Shown: positions 45,768-57,162, numbered from the stretch's first letter. The stretch is DNA of 64,000 bases from Excoecaria cochinchinensis (GCA_947683425.1 CANTUQ010000119.1:7155001-7219000), one strand, 5' to 3'. The notes: a model not told the origin generated them from the sequence alone. Numbers and translations are program-made.

Positions 45768-46859
45768 CCCCCCACTTGCCACATGGCAGCCCCCCATTGG
45801 AAGATTATCCTAAGACACACCTAAAACCCATCCTCGTACCTACACTCAAACCAAACCTCACTTACATACATCCTAACCCCCTAGACACTCTCACACCCAA
45901 GAAAACCCCACAAATACATAACACTAAAGCTTAAATCATCCATATACATAAAATAACACATGCCACAATTGAACACACACACAATCACACATATACAAGG
46001 CTCAAACTACTAGGGCAGAAACAGGGCGTTACATACATAGTGTATAAACTAAATTTATGATATTAGTGTGTATTATATAAAATAGTAGAATGAATAAGAG
46101 CATGTTAAACTGTAATTGCTTCGGCTTTGCTGACCAATAAATTTTTATGTATATTCATGGTTTTTATAACTAATACATGATGTGAGTTGGATGTGCAATG
46201 GTTTGGTAATGCATTTGAATAAATGTAAAATATATGATATCGTGAATAGAATGTTCATGAGAGCCTGAATTAGTCATAGCAGTGGATAGATGGGCATGCC
46301 TATAAAGGGTTAGAGTTATTGCTGCCAGAGTGGCACCGATTGTGTCTAGTGTCCGATACCTTTCAGTATCCAGGAGTTTGAGATTTAGTTCTCTAGATGT
46401 TTTATACTACCAATTAGTATCAAGAGTACCCGTATCCACCATCAATGTGAATTCAGTGTAACACCCCCTACCCCTACGTAGGCCAATCCATCCACCTCAG
46501 AGTGAGATGCCGTAGGAGCAAGGGTATCACACCAAACAGATCGATACAAAGCCTACATTCATTCATCATAATATACATAAATACAGTGGAAATTAAAGCT
46601 TTTAAGAAAAATCATCATCATGCATTAATATAACAATATTCATTACGAGAATAGCCTGATCACAATTGGCAAATAAAATAATTACATCTCTAAATACTAC
46701 CCTCTGATCTTACATATAAATACATATACAAATAGATATAGAAATACAAAATTTAAAATACAGGAGTTGAAAACAAAAAAAATATATAACAAAACACTTG
46801 CAACTCCTACGTGGCCGACCTTGCAGATGCGCGACTCGAGCGGAAACCAAAAACCTGCC

Positions 46860-46905
46860 ACCTGCACGGGAAAAGAACCCGTGCTAAGCGATAACGCTTA
46901 GTGGG
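46860..46905 (-). other. Double hairpin of solo LTR J, terminal copy
   Basis: Minus strand CTAAGCG-TTAT-CGCTTAG (46884-46901), CACGGG...CCCGTG (46865-46883), then CAGGT. Perfect consensus. 403 bp before the LTR end. Confidence 0.9.
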
Positions 46906-47539
46906 GAGGAACAAAAAGGAAATGGATACTATACGACTATAATCATGCACAATACATATAAATTGCATGCATATACCAGGTTCACTAAAATGTCAAAATC
47001 AGAAGATGTAAAATGCGCAAACACTAAGATATCTAAACAAGCAATTATAACATAGTAATATCGAAACACTAACCGCAAACCCATACACAAGGTTAAAAAG
47101 GAACCAACACATTACAGAAATTCAATAAGTCATGTGCGTACACATGCATAAATACTTACCGGGCCAATCCGTGAGATATCATGCATAGCATACCAAAATC
47201 ATCATATACATATCATAACATAATCACTACTTACCCAACATGCAGTTATGGTACAAAATGCACATACATTAGCTAGAACTAATGCACAAGATCAATTGCA
47301 TAGCACTCCCACATCACGATACTAATACATATATTAGCATACAATAAAACGCAAACACATGCCAACATGCCAAAATCACTACAATAACAGAAGCCCAAGA
47401 AACATATAACATGACACTACATTCATAACATTCGAGAGTTCATGATCAGAATCATATTCACATACCTCTAGTCATAACCGAACGAATTCACATTTCTATA
47501 AGCATAACATTCACATTCTTATATTTATAACAACAAAGC

Positions 47540-47585
47540 GCCTGAAAGGATAAAGCATCATGCTAAGCGATAAACGATTAGTAGG
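47540..47585 (-). other. Second, decayed double hairpin of solo LTR J
   Basis: Minus strand CTAATCG-TTTAT-CGCTTAG (47563-47581), then CATGATG...CCTTTCAGGC. Stem 2 is lost and GT of the AGGT motif has become GC. It lies about 680 bp inside the terminal copy. Decay of an inner, presumably unused copy beside a perfect terminal one is notable. Confidence 0.75.
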
Positions 47586-48566
47586 GGAAACACAATAAAA
47601 GAGTGGACGGCCATTCACAATGGTCGCCAAAGCACACATACGATATGACATATGCAGATATAATCATACATAATATAAGCATGCTTGAGTCACATGAGTA
47701 TATACATTATATTAGAATCACTAGCATAGCATTCCGAAACTTATAATTACATTCTTACATTCATATCAGACAAAGCAAACAAATCAAATAGCTACTAACT
47801 TACAATAGTGGATAACGAGTGTACGGAGGCGTACCTTACGGGTACGAATCGGCCAAAGAGGTACTTTACGGGTACGAATCGAAAACAATATAATTTTTAT
47901 CACATTTAAAAACATTTTACTAAGGGGATCTTAAACAAGATCCAAACACATTGAAATGGATCACGAGGATCCGAACACATTAAAAGGATTCGTGACGAAC
48001 CAAATGGGGGACTTGATCGGGGTCCAAATGTCCAAAGGTGCTACAGCTAAAGAGACTCTATTAGCCATACCTAACTATCCACTAGACTGACTCTTGCAGG
48101 TCATGCATAAAGAATTTCACATATTGAGTTCATAACTTAAGGTAATAAGTAACTCATTCCAGATTCAACTAGCATTCAATAATTTGATAGAGCAAAAATA
48201 CTAATCACATTTAAGCATAGCACATTATTCATAGCAAGACTCACAAATCTAAGGCTTGCATAATACATCGAACTCATTTCATGATATTCTTTAAATTGCT
48301 CATATATCATTCATTGGTTCATAAACGTATAGTCATCATATCAATCATGCATAAAATCCATTTACACAATTTAAATCTCAGCAATATTTATATCCAAAAC
48401 ACAGCATATAATTTATCATGGATAATATGTTATTTGTCTTGAAGAAATCATGATATTACACATATAAGCAAAATAATATAGCATACAGCAGTGAAAAGCC
48501 AAGAAAAGACATTTAAAACCCATTATAGAAAAACAGAGCACGTGAGAGAAACAGGGCATACTGGAG

Positions 48567-48780
48567 TCACTGTCGCGATTGCGACAAAGTCGCGCTCACG
48601 ACAGAATTGCCAGGGACATGTCATGAGCATTGCTCATGACTTGTGAGCATTTCTCATGATGCTCACATCTCGTCAGCATTACTCACGACTCGTGAGCATT
48701 ATTCACGATGCTCACAAGTTCTCAGCCTTCAGATGCAAGAGCTGGAAATTTTATTCTGTCGTGCTCGTGACAGCATCGGG
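48567..48780. other. Palindrome cluster of solo LTR J
   Basis: Two kinds of unit sit together: CTGTCGCGATTGCGACA with GTCGCGCTCACGACAG (48568-48605), and a tandem series based on ATGAGCAT...ATGCTCAC/CTCATGA (48618-48718). A final GTCGTGCTCGTGACAG is at 48757-48773. Confidence 0.78.
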
Positions 48781-50340
48781 ATTTCCATTTCTCAACAAAA
48801 ATGCAGGAAGCCTAGAAAATTCAAATCAAAACCATTTTCACCCAAACTAAACTTAAACTCCAACTTACCTCAAAATAGGCCTTCCAAACACCACAAACAA
48901 CATAAAACACAACTTTTCAACAATTAATTATAATCAAATCATGTATTTCACAAATCAAAATCTCAACATTCAAAAATCAAAAAAGTTAACAGTAAATTCT
49001 ATCAAACTCACAATTGCTCTAATAACTCAACAATCATGCATCATAACTCAAATCAAACTAAAACCCATATCATTTATACCAACTTAAGCCAATTAAACAT
49101 CACATTTCCAGAGAGTCATGCAAAACCCTAAAATCACCATTAACATCCGATTCAAAAAAATTTCCCAAACTCATGCATTTTCACTACCAAACCTCATATA
49201 CATTTATCTCAATCACTAATCATGCATTACTAACACAAGTACCCAAACTAATTCATGCATATACACATACCAAGTGACGTAAAATTCCAGAAATCAAACC
49301 CTACACACACAGACTTAATCCAAAGAGAGAGAAGGATAGAGATAAAAACTCCCAAACTTCCAAACCAAACCAAACCAGACATAACAAAAATAAAGCTCCC
49401 AAACCTCTTTGAATCATAACCCAACTGTTCTCTTCAAGCTTGAACCTTCCCTTTTCCTCTATCTTTCTTCTTGTCACCAATCACTTGCACAAATAAAACC
49501 CACAAATCTCTTAATCCAAATGCTAACTTAAATCAAACAAAACCAAAAGATGAAGAAACCCAAATGCAGGAAACCCCAAAACCCAAACACATACCTCTTC
49601 AAGCTTCCCCTTACTCCACCTAAATGGCTCCAGCTCACATACAACCAGGGGATGAAGAGCAAGAAATGGTAAAAGAAAGAAGGAAGAGCAAAGAGAGGAG
49701 AAGAGAGAGTAGGAACGGGAAACTAGTTTCTGCCCTTCTCTCTCTCTTCCTTTCTCCTTTTCTTCTTTTCTCACATTAATTGCGCACACCAACCAATTCT
49801 GCGTGGCAGAATCCCGTTGGATCAAATCAAAATATCTTGTCTTATTACTCTTTGGTCCATGGCAAACTCCAATTAAACCCTTGTCAATTACACTTCACTC
49901 ACTATAGAAAATTGTTTCCTTATCAACTTAAATTATCTTTTCAATTGGGTCCTCAATACTCAAATTTCCACATGCATAAATTATCGAATTATCCTTGAAA
50001 TCCCGACTTAGCATGCCAATTCCGACTAGGCCCATTTTGGGTTTTTACATTCGGACTATTTTATTATGTGTTATGAGTGAGTAAGAAGCACAATGATATG
50101 TATATGTACATATGAACGTTTATGAGGTGTAGTGATATGTTGTCACAAGTTGCATATGTTAAATGTTAAAGTTAGCGATTATGTACATGAGTAAGTATAC
50201 ATAAATGATATAGGCATGTTGATAATGTGCTTGTTTTAAAGTATAAGCTTATGTATGTATTTTGTATAAGCATGATTACTTATGGATATGTATATAGTGT
50301 GATATTTGTGACTTTGTCAAAAGTCTGTTACTTTTATGTA

Positions 50341-50385
50341 TCCCCACTGAGCCTTCGCTCAACACGAGTGTCTTCCCGTGTAGGT
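50341..50385 (+). other. Double hairpin of element E 5' LTR
   Basis: TGAGC-CTTC-GCTCA (50348-50361), CACGAG...CCCGTG (50363-50380), TAGGT. In hairpin 1 the consensus A-T pair at the third position is G-C on both sides, a paired change. Confidence 0.82.
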
Positions 50386-50459
50386 ATGCAGGTTTGGTAT
50401 AGAGAGTTGTGCATCTGCAGGCCAATAGAAGATAAAGTTGGAGTGTCCTATTTTGTATA

Positions 50460-52040
50460 TGATAGAGTTTCTTTTTATAATGATCAACATAGCAATATTG
50501 TATATGACTATTTTGTATATGTTAAATGTAAATGTTTTAAAAGGTTATTCATGTATTACAAGGAGCAAAACGATATTTTGTAATATGATTAACTTAAGTT
50601 AGTTGTGCATGTGTAATTGGTCTTTAAAAATATTGGTTAATTTTTATCTGAGAAATATTTATTAGAAGTGAATTGCATGATTTTTCGCTTATAAGATATT
50701 GATAGAGCTTATGGATGAATATTGTATGCGTAGTTTATATGTTCATGCATTCGCAATGACTCTGATATCCTCCCAAGGGGTTTTAGGGTGCCACAAGTTT
50801 TTTGTATCATAGCATAGGTAGGCAATTCAGGACTATAAGATGTTAGAGTATAGATTAGATGTGCATGAGTTTCTCTGGTGTCGTGGCCTAATGCAGATGC
50901 GGTTTTGTATAAGGTATAGATGGAATCAGATTCGAGTGAGGATGTAGGAGAGACAATAGGAACTATGAATCCAGTGCATGTTAACCCGCCCGTACCTGAG
51001 CGACCTCAAGCTGAAGGTCTAGGTTCTGCTTAGGGTGATCTGGTGCTAGTGCTAGGGTTGATCCAATTGATATGCAGATTAACTACTCCTAACTCTCTTA
51101 CAGACCTTATTAGAAAGAAAGGAGCAGAAGAGTCTAGTGGAACTTTAATGGATTAATCGGATGTGGTTGTGTTCTAGTTGGACTCGACATGTAGGATACT
51201 ATAAGAGATTAATCATCCCTAGAATCAGCAAGTGACTTTTGTAGTGTCATTACTGCAAGGTAATTCATGATATGGTTTCTTTTTGTAATGATCAGCATAG
51301 CAATTTTTTATATTACTATTTTGTATATGTTAAATGTAAATGTTTAAAAAGGTTATTTATGTATAATAAGGAGCAAAAATGATATTTTATAATATGATTA
51401 ACTTAAGTTAGTTGTTCATGTGTAATTTGTCTTTAATAATATTGGTTAATTTTTATCTGAGAAATATTTATTAGAAGTGAATTGTATGATTTTTCGCTTA
51501 TAAGATATTGATAGAGTTTATGGATGAATATTGTATGCGTAGTTTGTATGTGCATGCGTGCGTAGAGACTCCGATATCCTCCCAAGGGGTATTGGGGTGC
51601 CACAAGTTTTTGGTATAAGAGCATAGGTAGGCAGTCCAGGACTATAAGATGTTAGAGTATAGATTAGATGTGTATGAGTTTGTCTACTGTCATGTCCTAA
51701 TGTAAATGCTATTTTGTATAAGTTATAAATGGAATCAGATGAGAGTGAGGATGTAGGAAAGACAACATGAAGTGTGAATCCAGAGGTTGTTAACCTGTCC
51801 ATACCTGAGCAACCTCTAGCCAAAGGTCTAGATCCTGCTTAGGGTGATCCGATGCTAGTGCAAGGGTTGATGCAAGTGATGGGCAACTGCTCCTAACGCC
51901 CTTATGGACCTTATAGTGGAACTTCAATAGATCAGTCGGATGTGGCTAAGTTCTTGTTGGACTAGATAGGTAGGATATTGTAAGAGATTAATTGTCCCCA
52001 GAATTAGTGAGTGACTTATGCAGTGTCATTACTGTAAGGG
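50460..52040 (+). repeat. Tandem duplication of about 800 bp covering LTR end, PBS and gag start (element E)
   Basis: Copy 1 is about 50460-51262 and copy 2 about 51268-52040, offset 808 bp at the start. Each contains the U5 end (LTR termini at 50795 and 51604), PBS, and the first part of gag. Copies differ by scattered substitutions and small deletions. The 3' LTR has no such duplication. Confidence 0.88.
50796..50820 (+). promoter_or_regulatory. Primer-binding site of element E (two copies)
   Basis: TTGTATCATAGCATAGG here; the duplicate at 51611-51627 is TGGTATAAGAGCATAGG. Each keeps part of the initiator-Met PBS TGGTATCAGAGCATAGG, with different changes in each. Confidence 0.75.
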
Positions 52041-52860
52041 TCAGCTTATAATTGGTGGAAGCTGGCACTTCAAAATCCTCAGCGACCAGTTTAGTTAACA
52101 TTGGATTTCTTCATCCAAGATTTTAAGGAGAAGTATGTCACCAAGGCTTATAGTGAAGCTAAATGGAAAGAGTTTGTAAGCTTAAAGTAGAGGAACATGA
52201 AAGTGGGTGAGTATGTGTTCCTAATTGAAGATTTTAAACACCGACAGTTTGAGGATGTGTCGAGAGAGAGTACAAAGGGACCTTTATCAGCAATGGTTAC
52301 TATGTAGTCGGTGAGTTATTATAAGTTAGTATTGGCAGCCATGAAGTTGGAAGAGTTTGAATTAGTGAAGCAGTAGAGAGAGCAAAAAAGGAAAGCATCA
52401 GATAGTGGTATGGTTAGTGGCAAGAAAGCTCGAGAAGTTGCAGGTGAACAAGTTGCTCGAGGGCCGGTTCAAGCGCCTACATCGATAGGGAGTGTTATGA
52501 CACCTTCTAGTAGGGGCAGTGCTATACTGAAGTGTGAGCATTGTTAGAGATATCATTGGGATACATGCAGGAAGCTCACGAGAGCATGTTCCAAGTGTGG
52601 CAGCATGGAACACATGCTTGTCAATTGCCCTAAGTCCATAGAGAACTTATTCTCACAAGTGAGTAAAGATAATGGGGATATGTTGGGAACTTTGAGAAGT
52701 GGAAGAGGAAAAGGTAAAGCCGCTCAAACACCATCAGAGATGGTTGAGAAACTAGTTGATTTCGGTAGTCCCACATGAGTTTTTACCATGATCAGGGAGG
52801 AGGTGGATGAACCAGTGAGTCCATATGGCAAGTATTATGCTTTGTTAAGTTTGTATTATA
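51729..52860 (+). pseudogene. Broken Gag of element E
   Basis: A Met-starting frame occurs at 51729 (MESDESEDVGKT) and, in the first duplicate, at 50920 (MESDSSEDVGET). Both break within 100 codons. Capsid-region similarity resumes at 52040-52300 (NWWKLALQNPQ, FFIQDFKEKYV, FEDVS). Knuckle-like runs lie near 52530-52640: CSKCGSMEHMLVNC fits C-x2-C-x4-H-x4-C. The frame then degenerates directly into the PPT, with no protease or pol. Confidence 0.8.
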
Positions 52861-52932
52861 TAGAGTTGTTAGTAGAGAATGGTATGATTTTTATGTTTAG
52901 TAGCTAGGGAAATTTCGAGGAAGAAATTTCTT

Positions 52933-52946
52933 AAGAAGGGAAGAAT
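52933..52946 (+). promoter_or_regulatory. Polypurine tract of element E
   Basis: AAGAAGGGAAGAAT immediately upstream of the LTR start TGTAATGACCC. It is preceded by TTTCGAGGAAGAAATTTC, the pol-terminal phrase typical of this clade, here reached without pol. Confidence 0.82.
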
Positions 52947-55437
52947 TGTAATGACCCAAATTGTACCGTAGGAGGATTTGTAGTGTTAATTGATTAGTGA
53001 GGCTACAAGAGTAATTGTGTAAGTGTGAGTATGTGTGTTAATAAGGATGTAATTAAAAAGGAAATAAAGTCTTTGAAAGAAAGAAGTGACTGAGGGAATA
53101 AAAGGGAGAATTGCCGAGGATTAAGTGGGTTATTTGATGTGAGCTAGACATGTGGCAAGGAGTGGACTAGTGGCTTATTCAGAGAGTGACACCTAGGACT
53201 CTACATGCAATATAAGGAGGATTAGTGGAGGCAAGTGGCCTCATTTTCTGCATGTTGGTTCGGTTTCCTTCATCTCTCTCTTTCTTGGTTCTTCTTTCAT
53301 TCTTCTTCTTTGTCTTCATCTTTCTTAGCTCTTTGTTCTTCATTTGTGCTCGATTTTCTGCTGTTGGATTGGATTAAAGTGTTAAGAGAGAAGTTTGAAA
53401 GGTAAGAATGGGTTGATAGTTAAAGGATCTTCTTCTTCTACCCATTTCTGTTCATGATTTTGAGTGGGTTTGATTATTTGATTAAGTGTATGTTATTGGT
53501 TGATTTTTGCAAGAAGCTTTGGACAAAAAAAAAGATAAATGCAAAGATAAGGCCTGAGCTAGTAGAGGAAAATGGATCAAGCTTCATTTTTGAGGTTTGG
53601 GATTTTATTTGATTTCTTTTAGTAGATGCATGCATGATTAGATTAGGGAAAATTATGGGCTTTGAAAGAGTTCAATAGCTCTTTTAGTTGTATAATTTTT
53701 ACATGGGATAATATGAATGAGTTGATGAAGTCCTGTTAAGATATGTCATGTTTTGATTTTTGCATGTTTTTTGTTTGACAGCTTGAGGTTGTATAGAGTT
53801 TTGACTATGTATATGTGGATTATAAGTTATTACAAGTTATGTAAGAGAAAGTTATTTGCATGAGATTAGTTGTATAGAAGGCCTTTTTTGCAGGAATTAG
53901 CATATGAATGATGATAAAAGTCATGCATGTGAGTATAGGAAAGTATGTAAAAGGTGCACTTAGAGATATGTGGAGTTGGGAGTTTGAACTCCTAGTTCAA
54001 GCTCTGTCGCTAGCGTGATAGAGTGCTCCGTAGTCAAAGTCCCCATCGACTGCTACAAAAGCATTTTAGGTGTTCTGTCGCATGAGCGAGATCTTTCGCT
54101 AGCGCGACAGAAAGTATGTGTAGTATGTCGCGAATGCGACATAGCTGGAAGTGGAAAATGCAAGTTTTTGTACTTATTTGTGTGTAATTTTGCATTAGTT
54201 TATGGATGATTAATCATATGGTAGTTAAATGTATTAAAATAAGGGAATCTATGATATTTTTGATGGGAAGTGGTATGCTTAGTGTACAAAATGAATATAT
54301 GATATTAGTGTGTACTATATGAACTAGTAGAATGAATAAGAGCATGTTAAACTGAAATTGCTTTGGCTTGACTGACCAATAAATTTGTATGTACATTCAT
54401 GGTTCGCATAACTAATACATGATGTGAGTTGGATGTGCAATGGTTTGGCAAGGCATTTGAGTAAATGTAAAATATATGATATAGTGAATAGAGTGTTCAT
54501 GTGAGCCTGAATTAGTCATAGTAGTGGACAGATAGGCATGCCTATAAAGGGTTAGAGTTGTAGCTACCAGAGTGGAACTAATTGTGTCTAGAGTCTGATA
54601 CCTTTAGGTATCCAAGAGTTTGAGATTTAGTTCTCCAGACATTTGATATTGCCAGTCAGTATCCAAAGTACCCGTATCCACCATCAATGTGAACTCAGGC
54701 TATTTTATTATGTGTTATGAATGTGTAAGAAGAACAATGATATGTATATGTGTATATGACAATTTATGAGATATAGTGATATGTTATCACAAGTTCCATA
54801 TGATAAATGTTAAAGTTAGAGATTATGTACATGAGTAGGTATACGTAAAAGATATAGGTATGTTGACAATGTGTTTGTTTTAAAGTATAAGCTTATGTAT
54901 GTATTTTGTATAAGCATGATTGCTTGTGGATATGTATATAGTGTGATATTTGTGACTTCATCAAAAGTCTGTTGCTTTTATGTATCCCCACTGAGCCTTT
55001 GCTCGACAAGGGTGTTTTCCAATGTGGGTATGCAGGTTGGATATAGAGAGTTGTGCATCTACAGGCCACTAGGAGTTGAAGTTGTAGTGTCCTATTTTGT
55101 ATATGATAGGGTTTCTTTTTTTAATGATCAGCATAATAATATTAGATATGGTTATTTTGTATATATTAAATTTAAATGTTTAGAAAGGTTATTCATGTAT
55201 TACAAGGAGCAAAAATATTTTGTAATATGATTAACTTAAGTTAGTTATGCATGTGTAATTAGCCTTGAATAATATTGGTTAATTTTTATCTGAGAAATAT
55301 TTATTAGAAGTGAATTGCACGATTTTTTGCTTATAAGATATTGATAGAGTTTATGGATGCAAATTGTATGTGTAGTTTGTATGTGTATGCATGCATAATG
55401 ACTCTAATATCCTTCCAGGGGGTATTGGGGCGCTACA
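52947..55437 (+). repeat. 3' LTR of element E (2,491 bp)
   Basis: TGTAATGACCC to GGGGCGCTACA followed by TSD AGCTC. It is uninterrupted and serves as the template that shows where F, I and J entered the 5' copy. Palindromes are at 54000-54146 and a degenerate double hairpin at 54989-55028 (stem 2 mostly lost). Confidence 0.92.
54989..55028 (+). other. Degenerate double hairpin of element E 3' LTR
   Basis: CTGAGC-CTTT-GCTCG retains most of stem 1. Stem 2 (ACAAGGG...CCAATG) is weak and the downstream motif reads GGGT instead of AGGT. Confidence 0.7.
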
Positions 55438-55442
55438 AGCTC

Positions 55443-55493
55443 CCTTGGAAAAAGTTAGGCTAAAGGGTCGGGTGAAAACCTTAAAACAGGTAG
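55443..55493 (+). other. Continuation of element D between E and H
   Basis: About 50 bp. GGGTGAAAACCTTAAAACAGG is nearly the minus-strand sequence of element A near 3740-3770, so this is the D tail resuming after the E insertion. Confidence 0.65.
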
Positions 55494-56993
55494 AGTAATA
55501 GCCTGAATTATACCCTAGTAGCAATATTGGTTTAATTTGGGTAATTGGGTAAATTTAAATTAAAGTTTGCTGAATTCTGGACTTAAATGTAATTGAATTA
55601 AGGACTTGATTGCATAAACAAAATAAGTTTAAGTGGCCAAATTCTAAGTGTGCAAAATTAATATTAGAAGTGGATTAGTTAATGGTGAATGGTGATTAAA
55701 TGTACAAATCAGATTTTCTATGTGAGATAGTGGAAATTCGAGTGTCCCTCAATGGTTGTGCCACTTCACCCTTAGATGTGCAATATAAGGCTTAGAGGAC
55801 AGAGAAAACTCCACTTCTTCTTTGAATTTTGGGTGCTCTCTCTCTCGCTAATTCTGATCTTCATCTTCATCTTCTTCTCTCTTTCGTGAGCCATTTCTTC
55901 AACCTTTGATTTTATAATTACTGTTGAATGATCAAGCGGTTGTTTAGTAGAGCTGAGTTATTAAATCATTAAGGTAAGTGATTAGTGTTAGTTTTTCTTC
56001 TTCTACTCCTTCTTGATTCTAAGTTGATGTGGATATTAATTCTTGTTTCAATTCCGAAAATTGATATTCGAATTGTAGTGGTTGAGCAAAAGAGGGACAA
56101 AGGAAAGGCAAAGATTAGTGAACCAAGTGCAAAGTGAACTTAAGAGGAGCTTAGTAGAAGAGGTTTGGGAATTACTACTTTGTGTATTAATTGTGGTGGC
56201 TTGAACTTTGGATTGCATGATTAATGTATATACTTTAAATGAGGTGGTTTGGGAAACTTGATGTTTGAATGTTAATTTATATTAAATGAATTCTGAACGT
56301 GTATGTTTTATTGTATGTATTTATATATGAATTGGACAATATGTGGATATGTGACGAACTTGATGAGGTAGCCATTGGCTATAAGATGCGAAAGTAAGCA
56401 TGATGCTATAATTTTAATGACTTGTAGTATTATGAAGCAAAATGTATAATTGTTGTTTAATGTGATTTTTGGCATGCCGGGTTATGGATATGCATGTTGG
56501 GTAGTGTTGTATGCGTTTAAGTTGCGAACTTGCCAATTGAGTTGAATTCAAGCTTGATTAGCTTCAGAGGGTAAAAACTGGATGTGTAGGGTGAATGTCC
56601 TAATAGGTTATATAATCTATAACTTCAATTGTATAACACTAGATTGAATGAGACTAAAGGGGTTAGGCTCCTAAAGAATGTGCTCATAAGTGTGTTGGTT
56701 ATGATCATGTTAACTAGGGACTTTACAGTCTTCATAATGTTGTATAGGTTGGTTGAATCTGGTTGGACGGCTGTTAGAGCATGTAGTGTTCCTTTGGCCA
56801 TAACTTCTCAAATTTATGATAAAAAATAATGAGAATTGATTCATAGTACTCTTAACATGTAGATAAGTAAGTGTCTAGAAGGCCATGAAGTCAGATAACT
56901 ATGTTAGGATGGGTTTTGGAGGTCATAAGTGTATTTGGGGCAAAATGCATTAACACTAGGTGTGAAGTGTGGAGCATTGAACAGAAAATTCAG

Positions 56994-57162
56994 TTCTGTC
57001 GCGAGCGTGATAGAATGCTCCATTGGGAAGAATTGGTTAGCTTGGCTTCTATCGCATGCACGAGCGCAACAAAGGTAAAGGCTGGGTTCTATCGCGAGCG
57101 CGACTTGTGTCGCGATGGCGACAGAAGCTAATCTTCACGTCTGTTGCAAGCGCGACACTTCT
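56994..57162. other. Palindrome cluster of element H LTR
   Basis: TTCTGTCGCGAGCGTGATAGAA, CTATCGCATGCACGAGCGCAACA, TATCGCGAGCGCGAC with GTGTCGCGATGGCGACAGAAG, and CTGTTGCAAGCGCGACA. Same unit type as G and E. Confidence 0.8.

Larger units (their letters stand above)
38141..46033 (-). mobile_element. Element I: nearly complete but dead Tekay chromovirus
   Basis: Minus-strand order: 5' LTR 43588-46033, PBS, gag, protease, RT, RNase H, integrase with chromodomain, then a 3' LTR that has lost its U3 half (38141-38886). Left flank TGCTT and right flank TACAT match at three of five bases. E LTR sequence resumes exactly (AGTGTA) after the right flank, so the insertion point is certain. Many stops and frameshifts, plus changed catalytic residues, make it inactive. 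Confidence 0.88.
43588..46033 (-). repeat. 5' LTR of element I (2,446 bp)
   Basis: On the minus strand it begins TGTAACGCCC and ends GGTTTGTTACA. It carries the palindrome cluster 44634-44970, a 31-bp poly-C tract (45736-45766, G on the element's sense strand), a GA-rich stretch (45600-45690), and the double hairpin at 44002-44047. Confidence 0.88.
46457..50049 (-). mobile_element. Solo LTR J (Tekay type, 3,593 bp), probably mosaic
   Basis: Minus-strand start TGTAAAAACCC (50049) and end GGGGGTGTTACA (46457). TSD TTCAG (46452-46456) and TTCGG (50050-50054), one mismatch. E sequence continues on both sides. It is about 1 kb longer than related LTRs and has two double hairpins (46860-46905 and 47540-47585). 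The part around the inner hairpin (47530-48110) resembles solo LTR F. The terminal part resembles G and M. A recombinant LTR or internal duplication is inferred. Confidence 0.82.
31736..50795 (+). repeat. 5' LTR of element E in four pieces
   Basis: Pieces are 31736-31971, 37005-38140, 46039-46456 and 50055-50795. Together they align end to end with the 2,491-bp 3' LTR, which proves the nesting order. The palindrome cluster lies at 37816-38013 and the double hairpin at 50345-50385. The terminus is GGTGCCACA. Confidence 0.88.
31736..55437 (+). mobile_element. Element E: gag-only Tekay derivative hosting three later insertions
   Basis: Perfect TSD AGCTC at 31731-31735 and 55438-55442. The 5' LTR starts TGTAATGACCC at 31736 and ends at 50795; it is opened by F, I and J. 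The interior is 50796-52946 and the 3' LTR is 52947-55437. With insertions removed the element is about 7 kb. The interior has gag remnants and a PPT but no protease, RT or integrase: the sequence passes from Gag C-terminus to the PPT. The LTRs differ by about 8-10 percent by eye, so it is old enough to have collected four nested LTR copies. Confidence 0.9.

Noticed and set aside
45576..45934. Gly-rich or Pro-rich frames
   Set aside because: Translation of the poly-C/poly-G tract and GA-rich flank in the element I LTR.
50227..50583. 118-aa frame, repeated as 119 aa at 54871-55230
   Set aside because: It recurs because both are the same part of the two E LTRs. It spans the double hairpin and has no conserved domain; substitutions between the copies show no clear codon bias by eye.
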